This document shows positions 1 through 9,690 of a DNA stretch of 64,000 nucleotides, in pieces (positions within the stretch are counted from its first letter, which is position 1; every line of letters starts with the position of its first letter). Position numbers and translations under genes: made by a program. Location: the NCBI GenBank assembly GCA_009731375.1, contig BJOX01000081.1, positions 773,021-837,020 on the forward strand, written 5' to 3'. The stretch comes from Paulinella micropora. Taxonomy: Eukaryota > Cercozoa > Imbricatea > Euglyphida. Under the pieces are notes generated by a model. It ran no database searches and was not told the DNA's origin. It was given only the letters and a program-made list of their open reading frames with translations.

Positions 1-198
1 GAGCATGGGTTTGAAGCGGCGGAGGGCAGGGTCAGTTTTGTTGAAGGTAAGAGCTGCGACTAGTATGTAATAGGTTGTTTTCATAAGGGGTGTGTATGCA
101 GACCAACGGATTCTCCTTGACTTGATGAGGGCTAACTTTGCGTTGAGTAGCTGTGTGCTGAGTAGTCGGAAGAGTCTTCTAGCGATGGCGAAGTTAGT

Positions 199-2730
199 TT
201 ATATAGTTGTGGAGTGCCGCTGAGCCTCAGTAAGGGTCCATTCCGTTAATATTGTTAGGTAGCGTATTCTATTTTTAAATTTACGGAGAGTGTGTAGTGA
301 CGCTTCCATCCAGCGAAAGCACCTAGTTCGTCTTCTTTGCATTCTCCTCTTTTCTTGTACGTTTTCGGCCGGATGTGCGTGTACTCGTTGGAGACAGGGC
401 AGAGAGGGCTGGGCTAGCTGGTTTTGCAGGGGTGGACTCCTTAGGGGCTGTCTTGGGTTGTTCAGTTGTTTGTTCCGGGTCGCTCTTGCTTGTCTGTTCT
501 GCTGCTTCAGCTTTGCAATCCTCCGTCTTCTTTTCAGTGTCTTGTGGGGGTAGATGCTTCGGGTCGGTTCCTTCCTTTGTTTGTTGGGCAGACTTGTCCG
601 GTGTGCCAATAGAAGGTGCCGGTGTTGGTGGTATCTCATCCTTGCTGGAGTCTCCCGCAGCATGTTTGGATGGGGCTTGATTGTTGGGTTGGTTCGTCTT
701 GTTCGCAGGCTCCAGTGATTGCGCTGATGCTGCTGCTGCTTGCTGTCGCCGGTTGCTGTCAGAGATGGGTTGGGACAAGGGGGTGCGTCACGGATAGCAC
801 TGCTCACTACAGACGAAACAGGCGTTGTAGTGGATCCTTCGGGAGTGGGGTTGCTAGTGTTGATATCTAGGATATTATTGTTTTCTGCAGTACCTTGTTG
901 CGTTGTTGCTATTGTTGCTGCTCCTCGAGCGAGTTTCAGAAGTTCTTCGATTGCTGGTATATTCGATATAAGTGTCAGCAGTGTTTGCTGGTTATCTTCA
1001 AATTGAAGTTTAGGTAGTTGGTCCGCTTGAGTGACTTTTGTATGGGTCTGGGTAGTCAACGATGATGACGATGATGATGACGACGAGGATGCCGAGCTCG
1101 TTGTGTTTGGGGTTGAGGAAGCTGCATTGACTTGTCGTCGGGCTATAGTTCAAGGTATTGGTAAGTTAGAGAAGTTAATAGGATTGGGTAGTGACCTCGC
1201 TTGAATTTTGGCTTGCTTGCGTGAGAGGCGGAGATGTTCGGGTCGAGGGTCATGGCCTAGAGCAAGGAACAGTTGTGCATCATCTGCTCTAATATCAGGT
1301 TCATCGTCATCGGCAGAGTCACCAGAGGTATAGTAAGCTGAGATCTTAGTGAGGGGCAAGGTTTTTCGTGGGAAAAGTAAGTCATGGGAATTGCGAAAAC
1401 GTACATAAGAGACCGCTGTGTCATCGTCTTCCTTATATATCTTCTTCTTCCTGTATATGCCATGCTTCTTTAGATGATGCTATAGTTTCATTCGTTGGTA
1501 GGACGGGTATCTGCGATGGCGGCGGCGATGGTGATCCAGAGCGCGAGCTATAGTGCAAAGGCAAGGGGGAGATGTTTGTTACAATTTTGCAAGTAGGGTA
1601 AGTTATGGCAGAATTAGTAGTTGTCAAAATTTGATTGTTTTTTATTGTCAATCTCGATGAGCTGCTTGTCTGAGAGTCACTTTCCAGAGACTCGTTGTCC
1701 TTCGCCTTTTCTGATTTCCGGTTGTCTGAGGCAGTGGGCGCGTTTCCAGATATGGGTTGTGTTGCGGTGGCCTCGTCATTTGTCTCCTTCTTGCTCTTCT
1801 TGGTTGGCTTTGCCTCATTCGAAATGGTAGTTCGATCTTTGCGTCTTACGATGGTTGGTGCAGGTTTTCGTGTTAGTGCTGAGGATGCTGTCGGTTGGTC
1901 CGTTGTCGTAGACGGATGTGGTGTGCGATGCATAGTGGGCTTAACCGGTATTTGACGGTAATCCTTTGCAATGCAGTTAGCGTCTTCGTAGTGTGTGTTT
2001 CACTGTAGGTTAGCATTGAAAGAAGTGCTTTTGCGAGGCAGTCATTGAGTGCGTCACCCATTCTCCACTGATGCACAGTGCAGACTTCTTGAGGGTATCA
2101 AACCAGAGGTTAGAAATCTTGTAGAAGTACGAATGTCGTCTGAGTTCATTGGCGGAGAGAGCTGCATTCTTTTGTGTGCCTGCTTCATGGTCGGGAGAGA
2201 TTTGGACAGCATGTAGGCGGTCGTATAGGTGTGCCACTAATTTCCAAGACCAATATCCGTTCTTCGTAAGCAAGTGGATCATCCCGTCAAACGAAATGCA
2301 TTGCAGTTCCGTATCCTCCGGAACACGTACGTGACCGGCTTTAGCTGCTTCAATCATGGCTTTGTTCAGGGCTGTTCGTTTGATATTGGTGGGCGAGGTG
2401 TCAGGGATCTGAGCCCAAAGAGTTTCGATGAAGGCACGGTGTGCTCCTCCATAGAAGGGAATAAGCAGCGGGGACGAGGGCCTGTTCGTGATACGGGAAA
2501 TTTCAGCCATTCATAAATTCGTTCTTCGTCTCTCTGTTCTTGATTGCTGTCAGCACCCAGATCAATCTTTTGACTTGTCGAGGGTAGTGCGTGTTTCCAA
2601 TCGCGGGCTTGTCCATTGGCGAACTTCATGAAGAGAGTAGTGCGGCAGACGTCTAGGCTAGCTATACGGTCGTAGTGCAGTGGGGAGGAGTAGTACAGGG
2701 TGCCACTTGGGCACAGGGTTTCAGTGCAGT
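199..2730 (-). pseudogene. Host open frame, downstream part, interrupted by the viral element
   Basis: I do not recognise this protein. Reading the minus strand away from the element, an open frame passes through the 42-bp repeat (residues CTETLCPSGTLYY) into a core at about 2688-2010 with coding-like composition (FYGGAHRAFIETLWAQIP, NGYWSWKLVAHLYDRLHAV). It then enters Ser/Thr/Pro/Gln- and Lys-rich low-complexity stretches (1933-1433, 1359-1150, 1059-199) with basic patches such as SGRKRTRKEE. The frame shifts several times (near 2510, 2050, 1990 and 770), so it is either decayed, spliced, or affected by sequence errors. Its upstream, RS-rich part lies at 24494-24154 on the far side of the element, so the element split one transcription unit. 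Could be a host gene or a gag-like gene of another repeat family; function unknown. Confidence 0.45.
2689..2730. repeat. 42-bp direct repeat, left copy (insertion-site duplication)
   Basis: These 42 bp, starting agtagtacagggtgccac and ending ttcagtgcagt, recur identically at 24154-24195. The left copy ends exactly where the left TIR begins. The same reading frame of the host ORF runs through both copies, which marks them as a duplicated target rather than chance similarity. 42 bp is far longer than the 5-6 bp usual for rve integrases. Confidence 0.85.
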
Positions 2731-2741
2731 TTCATCACAGA

Positions 2742-2783
2742 AACCACACTAAGAGCCGTTATTCATTATTTCGGCTACCTATT
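2742..2783 (+). repeat. TIR subterminal motif, outer copy
   Basis: A 42-bp motif, aaccacactaagagccgtta onward to ctacctatt, lies 11 bp from the tip and recurs inside the same TIR at 2932-2973 with 4 mismatches. The mirror copies are at 23426-23467 and 23236-23277. Repetition at a fixed 190-bp distance in both TIRs suggests a protein-binding site (integrase, terminal protein or replication factor). Confidence 0.75.
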
Positions 2784-2931
2784 CTCTCTAAGTTCAAAAC
2801 AACAATTTCATTAAAATCTCTCTTATTATGAATTTCTCTCTGGACTACTTTACAAAAAGTTGACCAACTCCAGAACTTAGAAGGTGTAATTTTAGCGGTA
2901 ACGCCTAGGTGTCTGGTGGGGAAGTGTTTTT

Positions 2932-2973
2932 AACCACACTAAGAGCCGTTATTTATTATTTCCTCTACCTATT
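2932..2973 (+). repeat. TIR subterminal motif, inner copy
   Basis: Second copy of the 42-bp motif at 2742-2783, with attta for attca and cctct for cggct. It precedes an A/T-rich tract and the start of the first gene. Confidence 0.75.
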
Positions 2974-3100
2974 TATAACAAATACAGACAGACAAAAGAA
3001 AGAAAACGGCTACCTGTAAATAATTATTATTTAAATAAATAAAATAAAGACACATATATATTCATATTAAAGATATAATATAATATCCTATATATAAAAA

Positions 3101-3646
3101 ATGACAGACACAAAAGAGCAACCTGTCAACATTTCAAAGGGAGGAGTATATATAATAAAGGAAACAAGACCAAAATTAATTACGGGTTCATGTGAATTCG
3201 TTGTAGTTCAATGGTGTGAAGAAGGTAAAATAAAAAAGAAAAGGTTTAATTTTTCAGAGTTTGGAAAAAGAAATAAGGAACAAGCTTTAGAGGAAGCAAA
3301 TAGATTTTATAAAGAAAACATAAAACCTGGATATGAAGTTTGGAAAGAATACAATGATGAACGAGTTAAGCAAAATAAACAACAATACAAAAATGAATGG
3401 AATAAGGAATGGATGAAGAAAAAAATTATATGTGAATGTGGTGAAGAGACAACAAAAGGATATAAAACAAGACATCTTTTATCAAGCAATCACGAATTAA
3501 GAATGAAAGGGATTAATCCTTCAAACGATGATTTAAATACAGAAAAAATAAAATGTGAATGTGGTTCAACTATAAGGATAAACGGGAAAGAAATTCATGA
3601 GACAACCACAAAACATAAGAAATACATTCAATCCAAAAATAATTAA
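3101..3646 (+). CDS. Left terminal gene: AP2-like/zinc-finger protein (181 aa)
   Basis: Intact frame starting at the first ATG after the left TIR. Residues ~15-85 form a short beta-rich module (VVVQWCEEGKIKKKRFNF, then KEQALEEANRFYKENI) that resembles the AP2/integrase-arm style DNA-binding fold: strands followed by an amphipathic helix. Two C-x-C-G...H...H fingers follow (CECGEETTKG...H near 112-130 and CECGSTIRI...H near 151-172). Its counterpart at 22643-23147 begins at the other TIR and also reads inward. Likely a DNA-binding protein, perhaps for the TIRs or transcription; that role is inferred. The gene converges on the integrase with a 4-bp gap. Confidence 0.8.
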   Translation: MTDTKEQPVNISKGGVYIIKETRPKLITGSCEFVVVQWCEEGKIKKKRFNFSEFGKRNKEQALEEANRFYKENIKPGYEVWKEYNDERVKQNKQQYKNEWNKEWMKKKIICECGEETTKGYKTRHLLSSNHELRMKGINPSNDDLNTEKIKCECGSTIRINGKEIHETTTKHKKYIQSKNN

Positions 3647-3650
3647 TAAC

Positions 3651-4640
3651 TTACAAGTCTAACTTTTCAACTTTCTTTTTAATTCTAGCACTGCTCCGTA
3701 TGTTTTCCGGTTTAATTTCAAGTGATTTTAATAAATTAATATTTTTTTTCTCTTTTGTAATTTGTTTTACTTTGTCCGATAACTGCTCCTTCGGTTCTTC
3801 TTCTTCATGGTGCTCTTCAACTTTAGTCTTTAATAATTCTGACGGTCGGACTAAGTCCTCTTCTGATAGTATAACTTTGAAGCCTTTACGGCCCTTAACC
3901 TTGAATATAGTTTTACTGAATTGTTTATCACCTTTTGAAAAAATAGTTCTTTGTAGTTCCTTTCTTACTCTTGTACCCTAAGGGAATTCATTAATTAAAG
4001 GATTTCTGTATATTTCCTGCGTGTTTTTTTCAGTCCCTTCATAAACATTAATAGGTACTGCTTTAATTGTTGTATGATATGTTTTATTATAAGCATCAAC
4101 AACCTCATGAATAATTGGCACCCATTGAAAATTTTTATTAAATTCCCATATTAAATTTAATTCAATTTCGTATTGTTCTGATAAACCTATCTATTATACC
4201 CATTGTTCTGTGATCGCCTACTTGAACAGTCCTATGTTCAATATTATTTTGTCTGAAATATTCAGTCACTTGTCCTTTGAATTCACCACCATTATCTGAA
4301 GTAATTCTTTCAGGAACTTTTTTAGTAAATATTTTTTTAACCCTTCTAAGACATAACCAGTTGTTTTATTTTTGACTGGCTCAATCCACCCACGACGGCT
4401 ATATACATCAATAGCAACTAATCCAAAATTATAGTTAGCATTACCTTTCTTTGTTGCAACCTTTGACATATCCATTAAATCAATAAATACTTGACTTAGT
4501 GGTTTTGCTTCTGGCGCGGTTATCGTATTCCATATCTTAGCGGGCTTTGATTGAAAATGTATTTCTGCCACTTCTTCAAGTTTTTCTTTCCGCTCTGTCT
4601 GCTCAGGAGTTTCTTGTTGCTGACTATGTTTGTTGTCCAT
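3651..4640 (-). pseudogene. rve-family integrase, broken by frameshifts and a TAG
   Basis: DDE-type integrase expected to insert the linear element DNA into the host chromosome. The start at 4640 opens with a Gln/Glu/Lys-rich leader, then the RNase H-like core: first acid in VFIDLMDMS, DVYSRRGWIEPV, second acid in TSDNGGEF, and GIIDRF at the expected third position, where Asp replaces the usual Glu. A C-terminal tail follows with a chromodomain/SH3-like stretch (GRKGFKVILSEEDLVRPSEL) and a basic end. I see no N-terminal HHCC zinc finger. One A is apparently missing in the A-run at ~4340, another frame change lies near 4189, and TAG at 3978-3980 interrupts the tail. Full length would be about 329 codons. 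It starts 9 nt after the stop codon of the upstream minus-strand gene. Confidence 0.88.
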
Positions 4641-4649
4641 GATATATCA

Positions 4650-5165
4650 TTAAAATTTTAAAAACATCTTTGAAACATCATTTTTTTCTTTCTTGCTTGG
4701 CTTCTCTGCTTGATTATAAACATTAACAGATATGTTCGACTTCTTACCATTTCCTTTCTTAGATTTAGGCTTCGGCTCTTCTTCACTTTCTTCACTTTCG
4801 CTTTCGCTCTCATCAGGCTCAGGCACAGGCTTTTTACTTACTTTCTTCTTTGCTTCCGCTTTCTTTCTTCTTATTTTCATTTTAGCCATCTTTTCTGCGA
4901 TAATATCAGTAAAATCACATTCTTCATCGCTATCACTGCTTTCTTCTGGTGTATCATCTTGGTCTTTTCCATTAATGATATCATTAGCAACACCCATTTC
5001 GGCCATGCGGTTTATCTTTTCCTCCATCTCTTCATCATCGCCTACATAAGCCTTTCTACACTTTGCTAATTTCTCTTTTGCTATTTCAATCTTTTGCTGT
5101 TTCTTACTCTTAATACTTTCCACAGCCTTACCCCAGTTCTTACGACTTGCTTCGGGAGACGGCAT
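4650..5165 (-). CDS. Highly charged 171-aa protein upstream of the integrase
   Basis: Intact frame from ATG 5165. N-terminal half is a Lys/Glu-rich probable coiled coil (EKLAKCRKAYVGDDEEMEE). The middle has an acidic cluster (ESSDSDEECDF) and the C-terminal third is a Glu/Ser-rich then Lys-rich tail (SESESEESEEEPKPKSKKG). No enzyme motif is seen. It ends in TAA TGA, and the integrase ATG follows in the same frame 9 nt later. The two genes may be co-transcribed from the cassette at 5223-5347. A nucleic-acid or integrase accessory factor is a guess from composition only. Confidence 0.65.
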   Translation of the reverse strand: MPSPEASRKNWGKAVESIKSKKQQKIEIAKEKLAKCRKAYVGDDEEMEEKINRMAEMGVANDIINGKDQDDTPEESSDSDEECDFTDIIAEKMAKMKIRRKKAEAKKKVSKKPVPEPDESESESEESEEEPKPKSKKGNGKKSNISVNVYNQAEKPSKKEKNDVSKMFLKF

Positions 5166-5222
5166 TTATACTAAGATTATTATATTTTAGTATTTTTTAA
5201 AATAAATAAATAAATAAATAAT

Positions 5223-5347
5223 TGATATTTTGTTCTGACTGACGTCATCACAAAACATCGTTTCCGATTAATTTTTTCTTAAATTTTTTTCCGATGTTTT
5301 AGAATAAGCGAGAGTGCGTCAGCACGAAGCGCAATTCTAAAATATCA
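5223..5347. promoter_or_regulatory. Palindrome-rich intergenic cassette, copy 1
   Basis: Fills the divergent gap between the minus-strand gene starting at 5165 and the fibre ATG at 5348. It holds tgatattttgttctgac, a TGACGTCA palindrome, the inverted pair caaaacatcg / cgatgtttt, then gaataagcgagagtgcg and gcgcaattctaaaatatca up to the ATG. Outer ends (tgatatttt / aaaatatca) are themselves inverted. Related copies occur at 11620-11741 and 17980-18142. Likely a shared, possibly bidirectional, promoter; inferred. Confidence 0.8.
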
Positions 5348-8300
5348 ATGTCGCAATATAAATCATTACTCTGCTTGTCAGAAATCGCGACAGACAGCCT
5401 ATCAATCGCAAACTTAGACTTAACCAACACAAACATAGTCGGTTTGAATACAGACAGAGTGCCAGAAGATTCTGACCCAATAAATCTTTATTATACTGAC
5501 GACCGATTTGACACACGTCTCGCTTTAAAAACAACATCAGACATTAAAGAAGGAAAAAATTTATACTATACAGAGCAACGAGTAAGGGATAATGACGATG
5601 TCAAAGCCTCAACTCAACACCGAAGCAATACTTCCAATCCGCACCAAACCAGTTTATATAATTTGATAGACACAAACATATTTGCACAAGCGAGCGGACA
5701 ATACTTAACTTACAACGATATAGAAGGCAAATGGAAGAATACAGCCCTTGGTTCAATGGATACACTTTCAGATGTGGTTATAACCGCGCCGATAGCAATG
5801 AATAGTTATCTAACATATAATTCAATAAACTGGGTAAATAAAACCTTTCCGATAAATGTGGATGAATTCGGCAATATTAGTATGGGAAGGAAGAATATAA
5901 CAGGAGTTAATTTACTAAATACCAAAGATGTTGATGAATGGATATTTGAGCACCAAGATAATAATGATAAAGTGTCAGCGAGTGGAAGCATAGATAGCGA
6001 CAGCGATGTGACAATAACAGGCTTCCCAGCAGATAACCAACTGCTTATGTATAGCACGGGGCAATGGAGAAACACCACACCACCCTTTCTTAGATTAGAC
6101 GGCACTGCTAGTATGACGGGGGCACTAAATATGGGTGGTTTTGCTATTTCAGGGGCTTCTACATATAATGGAATTAATCTCGCTAATCTCGCAGTTGATG
6201 GTTCGGTGGTCAAACTAACAGGAGACCAAACCATAGCAGGAATTAAAACATTTAGCAGTATAATAAATGCGAATGCGGGGATTGATATTAAAGCCAAAGC
6301 ATAACAAATGTAAATCAACTAAATGGCAGGTCTATCACAACTTGGCTATCAGAGCACGATACGAACACGGCAAAAGTGTCGGCGAGTGGAAGTATTGATA
6401 CACATAGCGACGTGATTATAACAACAGCAGCAGATAATCAACTACTCATTTATAGCACTGGACAATGGAGAAACGTGGCATCACCCTTTCTTAGATTAGA
6501 CGGCACTGCTAGTATGACTGGAGGACTAAATATGGGAAATCAAAATATAACAAATGGGAATTTAGTTGATGGTGTGGATGTTTCTGTCCTTGATAGTTTG
6601 GCGGTTAAAACCTCAGGAAATCAAACAATAGCAGGAATTAAGACATATAGCAGTGGTGTTGAAATAATGGGAAATTCAATCAATTCAACAACAAAGGGCA
6701 CATTTATCGTTTTCAATTCAACGAGTAATATCGGTTCTATTGCTAGTTTGGATATGAACACTGCAACATATTACAACTTTGAAATTTCTGCGAAAAAAAA
6801 AGTTTTATTATTGATCGGACGATTGTTTCGTGGTTTAATGCTACTGGATTAGATTGTAATAGTAGTAGGATTGTTAATCTGGGAGCACCACAAAATGCGA
6901 ATGAAGCGGTAAATAGGCAATATCTGGATGACAATTGTGTGAAACTAACAACAGACCAAATCATAACAGGAAGTAAAACATTTAATGGGGCGAGCACCGT
7001 AATAAAATATCTAACTTTAACGAACAACGCCGATTTTGATAATCAAACTATCACTAATGGTGGAAATATAACATATAATGGGGCGAGGATATTAAACCAA
7101 AATGGAGGAGATATATTCTTTTCACAGACATCAGGTGATTATCAGTATTTCTTATTTACTCTAAATACTGCTACAAGTGGAACCGCGAACCAAAGAGGTT
7201 ATGTATTTACGAATGTAGCATTTGATGCAAAAGGGGCGGGACTTTATATTTCAAAACTTTTGGATAATAAAAGTGCTTCGTCTGACATTGTCCGTTTTAA
7301 CAATGCTGGGGGTATGCGGTTTTATGGCGCTTTGGATATGAACTCAAACAACATAACAAATGGTGGAACAATAACGGGAACTACATTAACGGCAACTGCT
7401 GGTATGACTACAACGACTTTAACAGCGACCGGATTATTAACAGCAAACGGAGGTTCTAGCATAGTTATACAAGAAAATACAAATGGTGGTAATACGAGAG
7501 GAATATTTTTGTGGGACACAGGCAACACCAATTATGGCATTTATATGGCTTCAAATGGAGGAGGCGCAAACACCAGAAGTCTAGCAGGGGGATCGGCAGT
7601 TGCTGGAAACGATTTTACTTCCTTTGCCGTTAGATTTAGAGTGAGCAATTTTTCAACTGATGGTTTTATATGGGAAAATTCGTCGGAACAATTGTTAATG
7701 TCATTGAATGGGGCAAACGGGACTCTATGGACGAAAGGATTAATAACGGCTAGTGCGGGGATATCAACAACAACATTAACAGCAAGTGGATTAATAACGG
7801 CAAATGCTGGGATGTCTGTTGTTAATAGCACGGCAGATATAAGAGGAGAAGCAAGAAGTGGGTCTCATGCTACACCAGTCGGGTTATATGTCACAGCCAA
7901 TCTTGGAGCATCTTCTGCCGGTGTTGAATTCAGACACAGCAACGGGACACAGGGAGTTGGTTTTGGTTATAATTCAATATATGCTACGGGAAGCAATACC
8001 AATCAAGATTTAAATTTTTATGCGAGGGGAAGTGGAGTTATCTATGCTCAGAGTGCTATAACTCTTCCAACAACATCAAGCGGTTCTTTAATAATAAGAC
8101 AAAGACCCGCCGCTACTAACGACCCACAACTATTTTTTAAATCAAGAGGATCTACGAATTATGGTGTAATTGTTTCTTCAACTGGTTTGCTTCATGCTTG
8201 GACTACTTCAAATTCTACTACTGGCGAGCCTTCTGGAAGTTATAATTATATTCCTCTCAATGGTGCTTGGACAAACTCATCGGACAGGAGGCTAAAATCA

Positions 8301-8663
8301 GATATTAAAACATTAGACTGCGGGGATTGTTGTGAGAAACTAATGAAAATAAATTGTTGTTCATCTTATTTGAAATCAGACGAAAAGAAAGAACAAAAGA
8401 ACCACGGATTTATTGCTGATGAAGTTAAAACAATATTTCCTGAATTTGTATCTGAAAGTGGAATGAAAGCAGATGATGGAAACGGCTACCTTGAAGGCAT
8501 AACATATACAAGTTTTATACCAATATTAGTCAGCGCTTTTCAACACATGGCGGAAAAGGTAGTTAATTTAGAAAAAGAAAATAAAAATCTTGTGAATATA
8601 CTACAAGACCAAGCAAATCAATTGGCAGAAATACGAGCAGTCGTTTTTTCAAATGTCAAATAA
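5348..8663 (+). pseudogene. Giant fibre/attachment protein with S74 auto-chaperone C-terminus (two frameshifts)
   Basis: Three same-strand frames (5348-6304, ~6305-6852, ~6853-8663) form one gene of ~1105 codons with single-base frame changes near 6300 and in the A-run at ~6795. The shaft is built of repeats: VSASGSID...DNQLLMYSTGQW...FLRLDGTASMTG occurs at ~5970-6130 and again at ~6375-6530, followed by QTIAGIKTFSS / QIITGSKTFNG collar-type units and TLTATAG/LTANGG motifs. The C-terminus (~8260-8660) is an intramolecular chaperone (peptidase S74): SSDRRLKSDI, GFIADEV, then a terminal heptad coiled coil (EKVVNLEKENKNLVNIL). S74 domains trimerise fibres and cut themselves off at the Ser before the DRRLK motif. 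Likely the virion's host-binding fibre. Starts directly at the regulatory cassette. Confidence 0.88.
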
Positions 8664-9004
8664 TACAACTAGACTTCACAGACCACCACCTATTATGGAT
8701 ATGGATGGCAAACTAACTCCAGAATTAAAGTCTCGTGTTCTTGAAGTAGAACTAAAGACAGGAAAAAAAAATAGAGCACGAATTGGAAGGTAACTGGAAT
8801 TGTTGTTGTATAAAAAACAGACCAACCGACAGCCGACTTATTAAATACTTATTTCAAATGGGTATCATTATTGCCATTATAGCCCTTTGTATCGTGAGGC
8901 TATCTGAAAAGAACTTACCATGCGAGGTTGCTAACACTTATGTCGGAATTTTGACTTTACTCATAGGAATTTGCCTTCCATCGCCTTCTAGTTCAAAGAA
9001 ATGA
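8653..9004 (+). pseudogene. Small two-helix membrane protein (one frameshift)
   Basis: An ATG at 8653 overlaps the fibre's last codons and opens MSNNTTRLHRPPP. Frame changes in the 9-A run at ~8763-8771, after which the reading continues as a Cys-cluster (NWNCCCIKNR) and two hydrophobic helices (MGIIIAIIALCIV and YVGILTLLIGICL), ending SPSSSKK. Total ~116 codons. Similar small membrane proteins with a Cys-rich N-side and two helices are common next to structural genes in large DNA viruses and Polinton-like viruses. A role in membrane interaction or entry is inference. Overlaps the convergent gene below by 12 bp. Confidence 0.6.
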
Positions 9005-9241
9005 ACACTCGTATAAATGTATTTTATACCAAGAACTATCGCTGGCACAGATTAAAGGAATGGCTTCATCAAAACTAACACACCAATCACTCATATGCTT
9101 ATACACACATTTAAATTTAGCTTCTATTCCTTGCTTTATACAATAAGCACAACTCTCATTCTTTTTTTCGCTTACCCGTGAGTAAAAGTCGCAGGCAGTT
9201 CGCGAAATAGCTGACCACACAAACAATAATATTATTAACAT
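8993..9241 (-). CDS. Small secreted or membrane Cys-rich protein (82 aa)
   Basis: From ATG 9241 the product starts with a clear signal-like segment (MLIILLFVWSAISRTAC) followed by a hydrophilic domain with six further Cys (ESCAYC, KCVY, DWCV, LICA, YECSF). Spacing suggests disulphides. It is the only minus-strand frame within the plus-strand structural block. No family recognised. A start two codon-blocks upstream (TTG 9259) is open but non-standard. Could be an antisense artefact; the signal peptide and Cys pattern argue for a real gene. Confidence 0.4.
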   Translation of the reverse strand: MLIILLFVWSAISRTACDFYSRVSEKKNESCAYCIKQGIEAKFKCVYKHMSDWCVSFDEAIPLICASDSSWYKIHLYECSFL

Positions 9242-9267
9242 TTGTATATTTTTGTTCAAAGATTTTT

Positions 9268-9645
9268 ATGAAATCTTTGTATAGAATGACGGAGTTCAAA
9301 TACCAAAAGATTATTTTTCTAAGCAATGATTTTGTTGGAAGCAAAACATTTAATAAAAATATTCAAATGTCATTTACACCAACCAAAATGAATGTTAAGT
9401 TTATTCATTATACAAACGACCAGACAGAAACTAAAACCAGAATTCTTTACATGGACAGAATTGGAATTATCGGCACATTCGCTGATAGTAATATAGCAAA
9501 CATTTCAAATCTCAGTTATAATTTGGGTGTCGTTGGATGGACAGACGGACAATATAGATTTAAAGTCCTTGAAACTGACAGCGGAAATATTGACACAGGA
9601 AATTTAGCAGGCCGAATTGTTGTATGCCTAGAATTTCTTGCTTAA
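9268..9645 (+). CDS. Uncharacterised beta-rich structural candidate (125 aa)
   Basis: Intact frame, start at 9268 (or the next Met at 9286). The N-terminal IIFLSNDFVGSKTFNKNI resembles the collar-like repeats of the fibre (TDQIITGSKTFNG). The remainder is predicted beta-rich with no charged tail (MNVKFIHYTND, RIGIIGTFAD, VVGWTDGQYRFKVLE, GRIVVCLEFLA). The location between fibre and packaging genes and the shared GSKTFN motif suggest a virion surface component. No enzyme signature. Confidence 0.6.
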   Translation: MKSLYRMTEFKYQKIIFLSNDFVGSKTFNKNIQMSFTPTKMNVKFIHYTNDQTETKTRILYMDRIGIIGTFADSNIANISNLSYNLGVVGWTDGQYRFKVLETDSGNIDTGNLAGRIVVCLEFLA

Positions 9646-9690
9646 TTTGAATTACATATTAAAGTATTAATAAAGATATATAAAAGGTCA

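Larger units (their letters stand above)
2731..3058 (+). repeat. Left terminal inverted repeat (~328 bp)
   Basis: Begins ttcatcacagaaacc and ends agacacatata. It matches the reverse complement of 23150-23478 nearly perfectly (a few substitutions and one A-run length difference). Long TIRs are typical of protein-primed replicons such as Polintons and adenoviruses. The inner end stops 42 bp before the first gene, so the repeat probably also carries that gene's promoter. Confidence 0.95.

Noticed and set aside
3700-3981. Plus-strand frame of 93 codons
   Set aside because: Antisense shadow of the integrase C-terminal region.
4710-5069. Two plus-strand frames rich in Phe/Ser/Leu
   Set aside because: Antisense of the charged 171-aa protein; Lys/Glu codons read backwards give Phe/Leu/Ser.
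5806-6318. 170-codon minus frame within the fibre gene
   Set aside because: Antisense of fibre; the fibre repeats and S74 domain define the coding strand.
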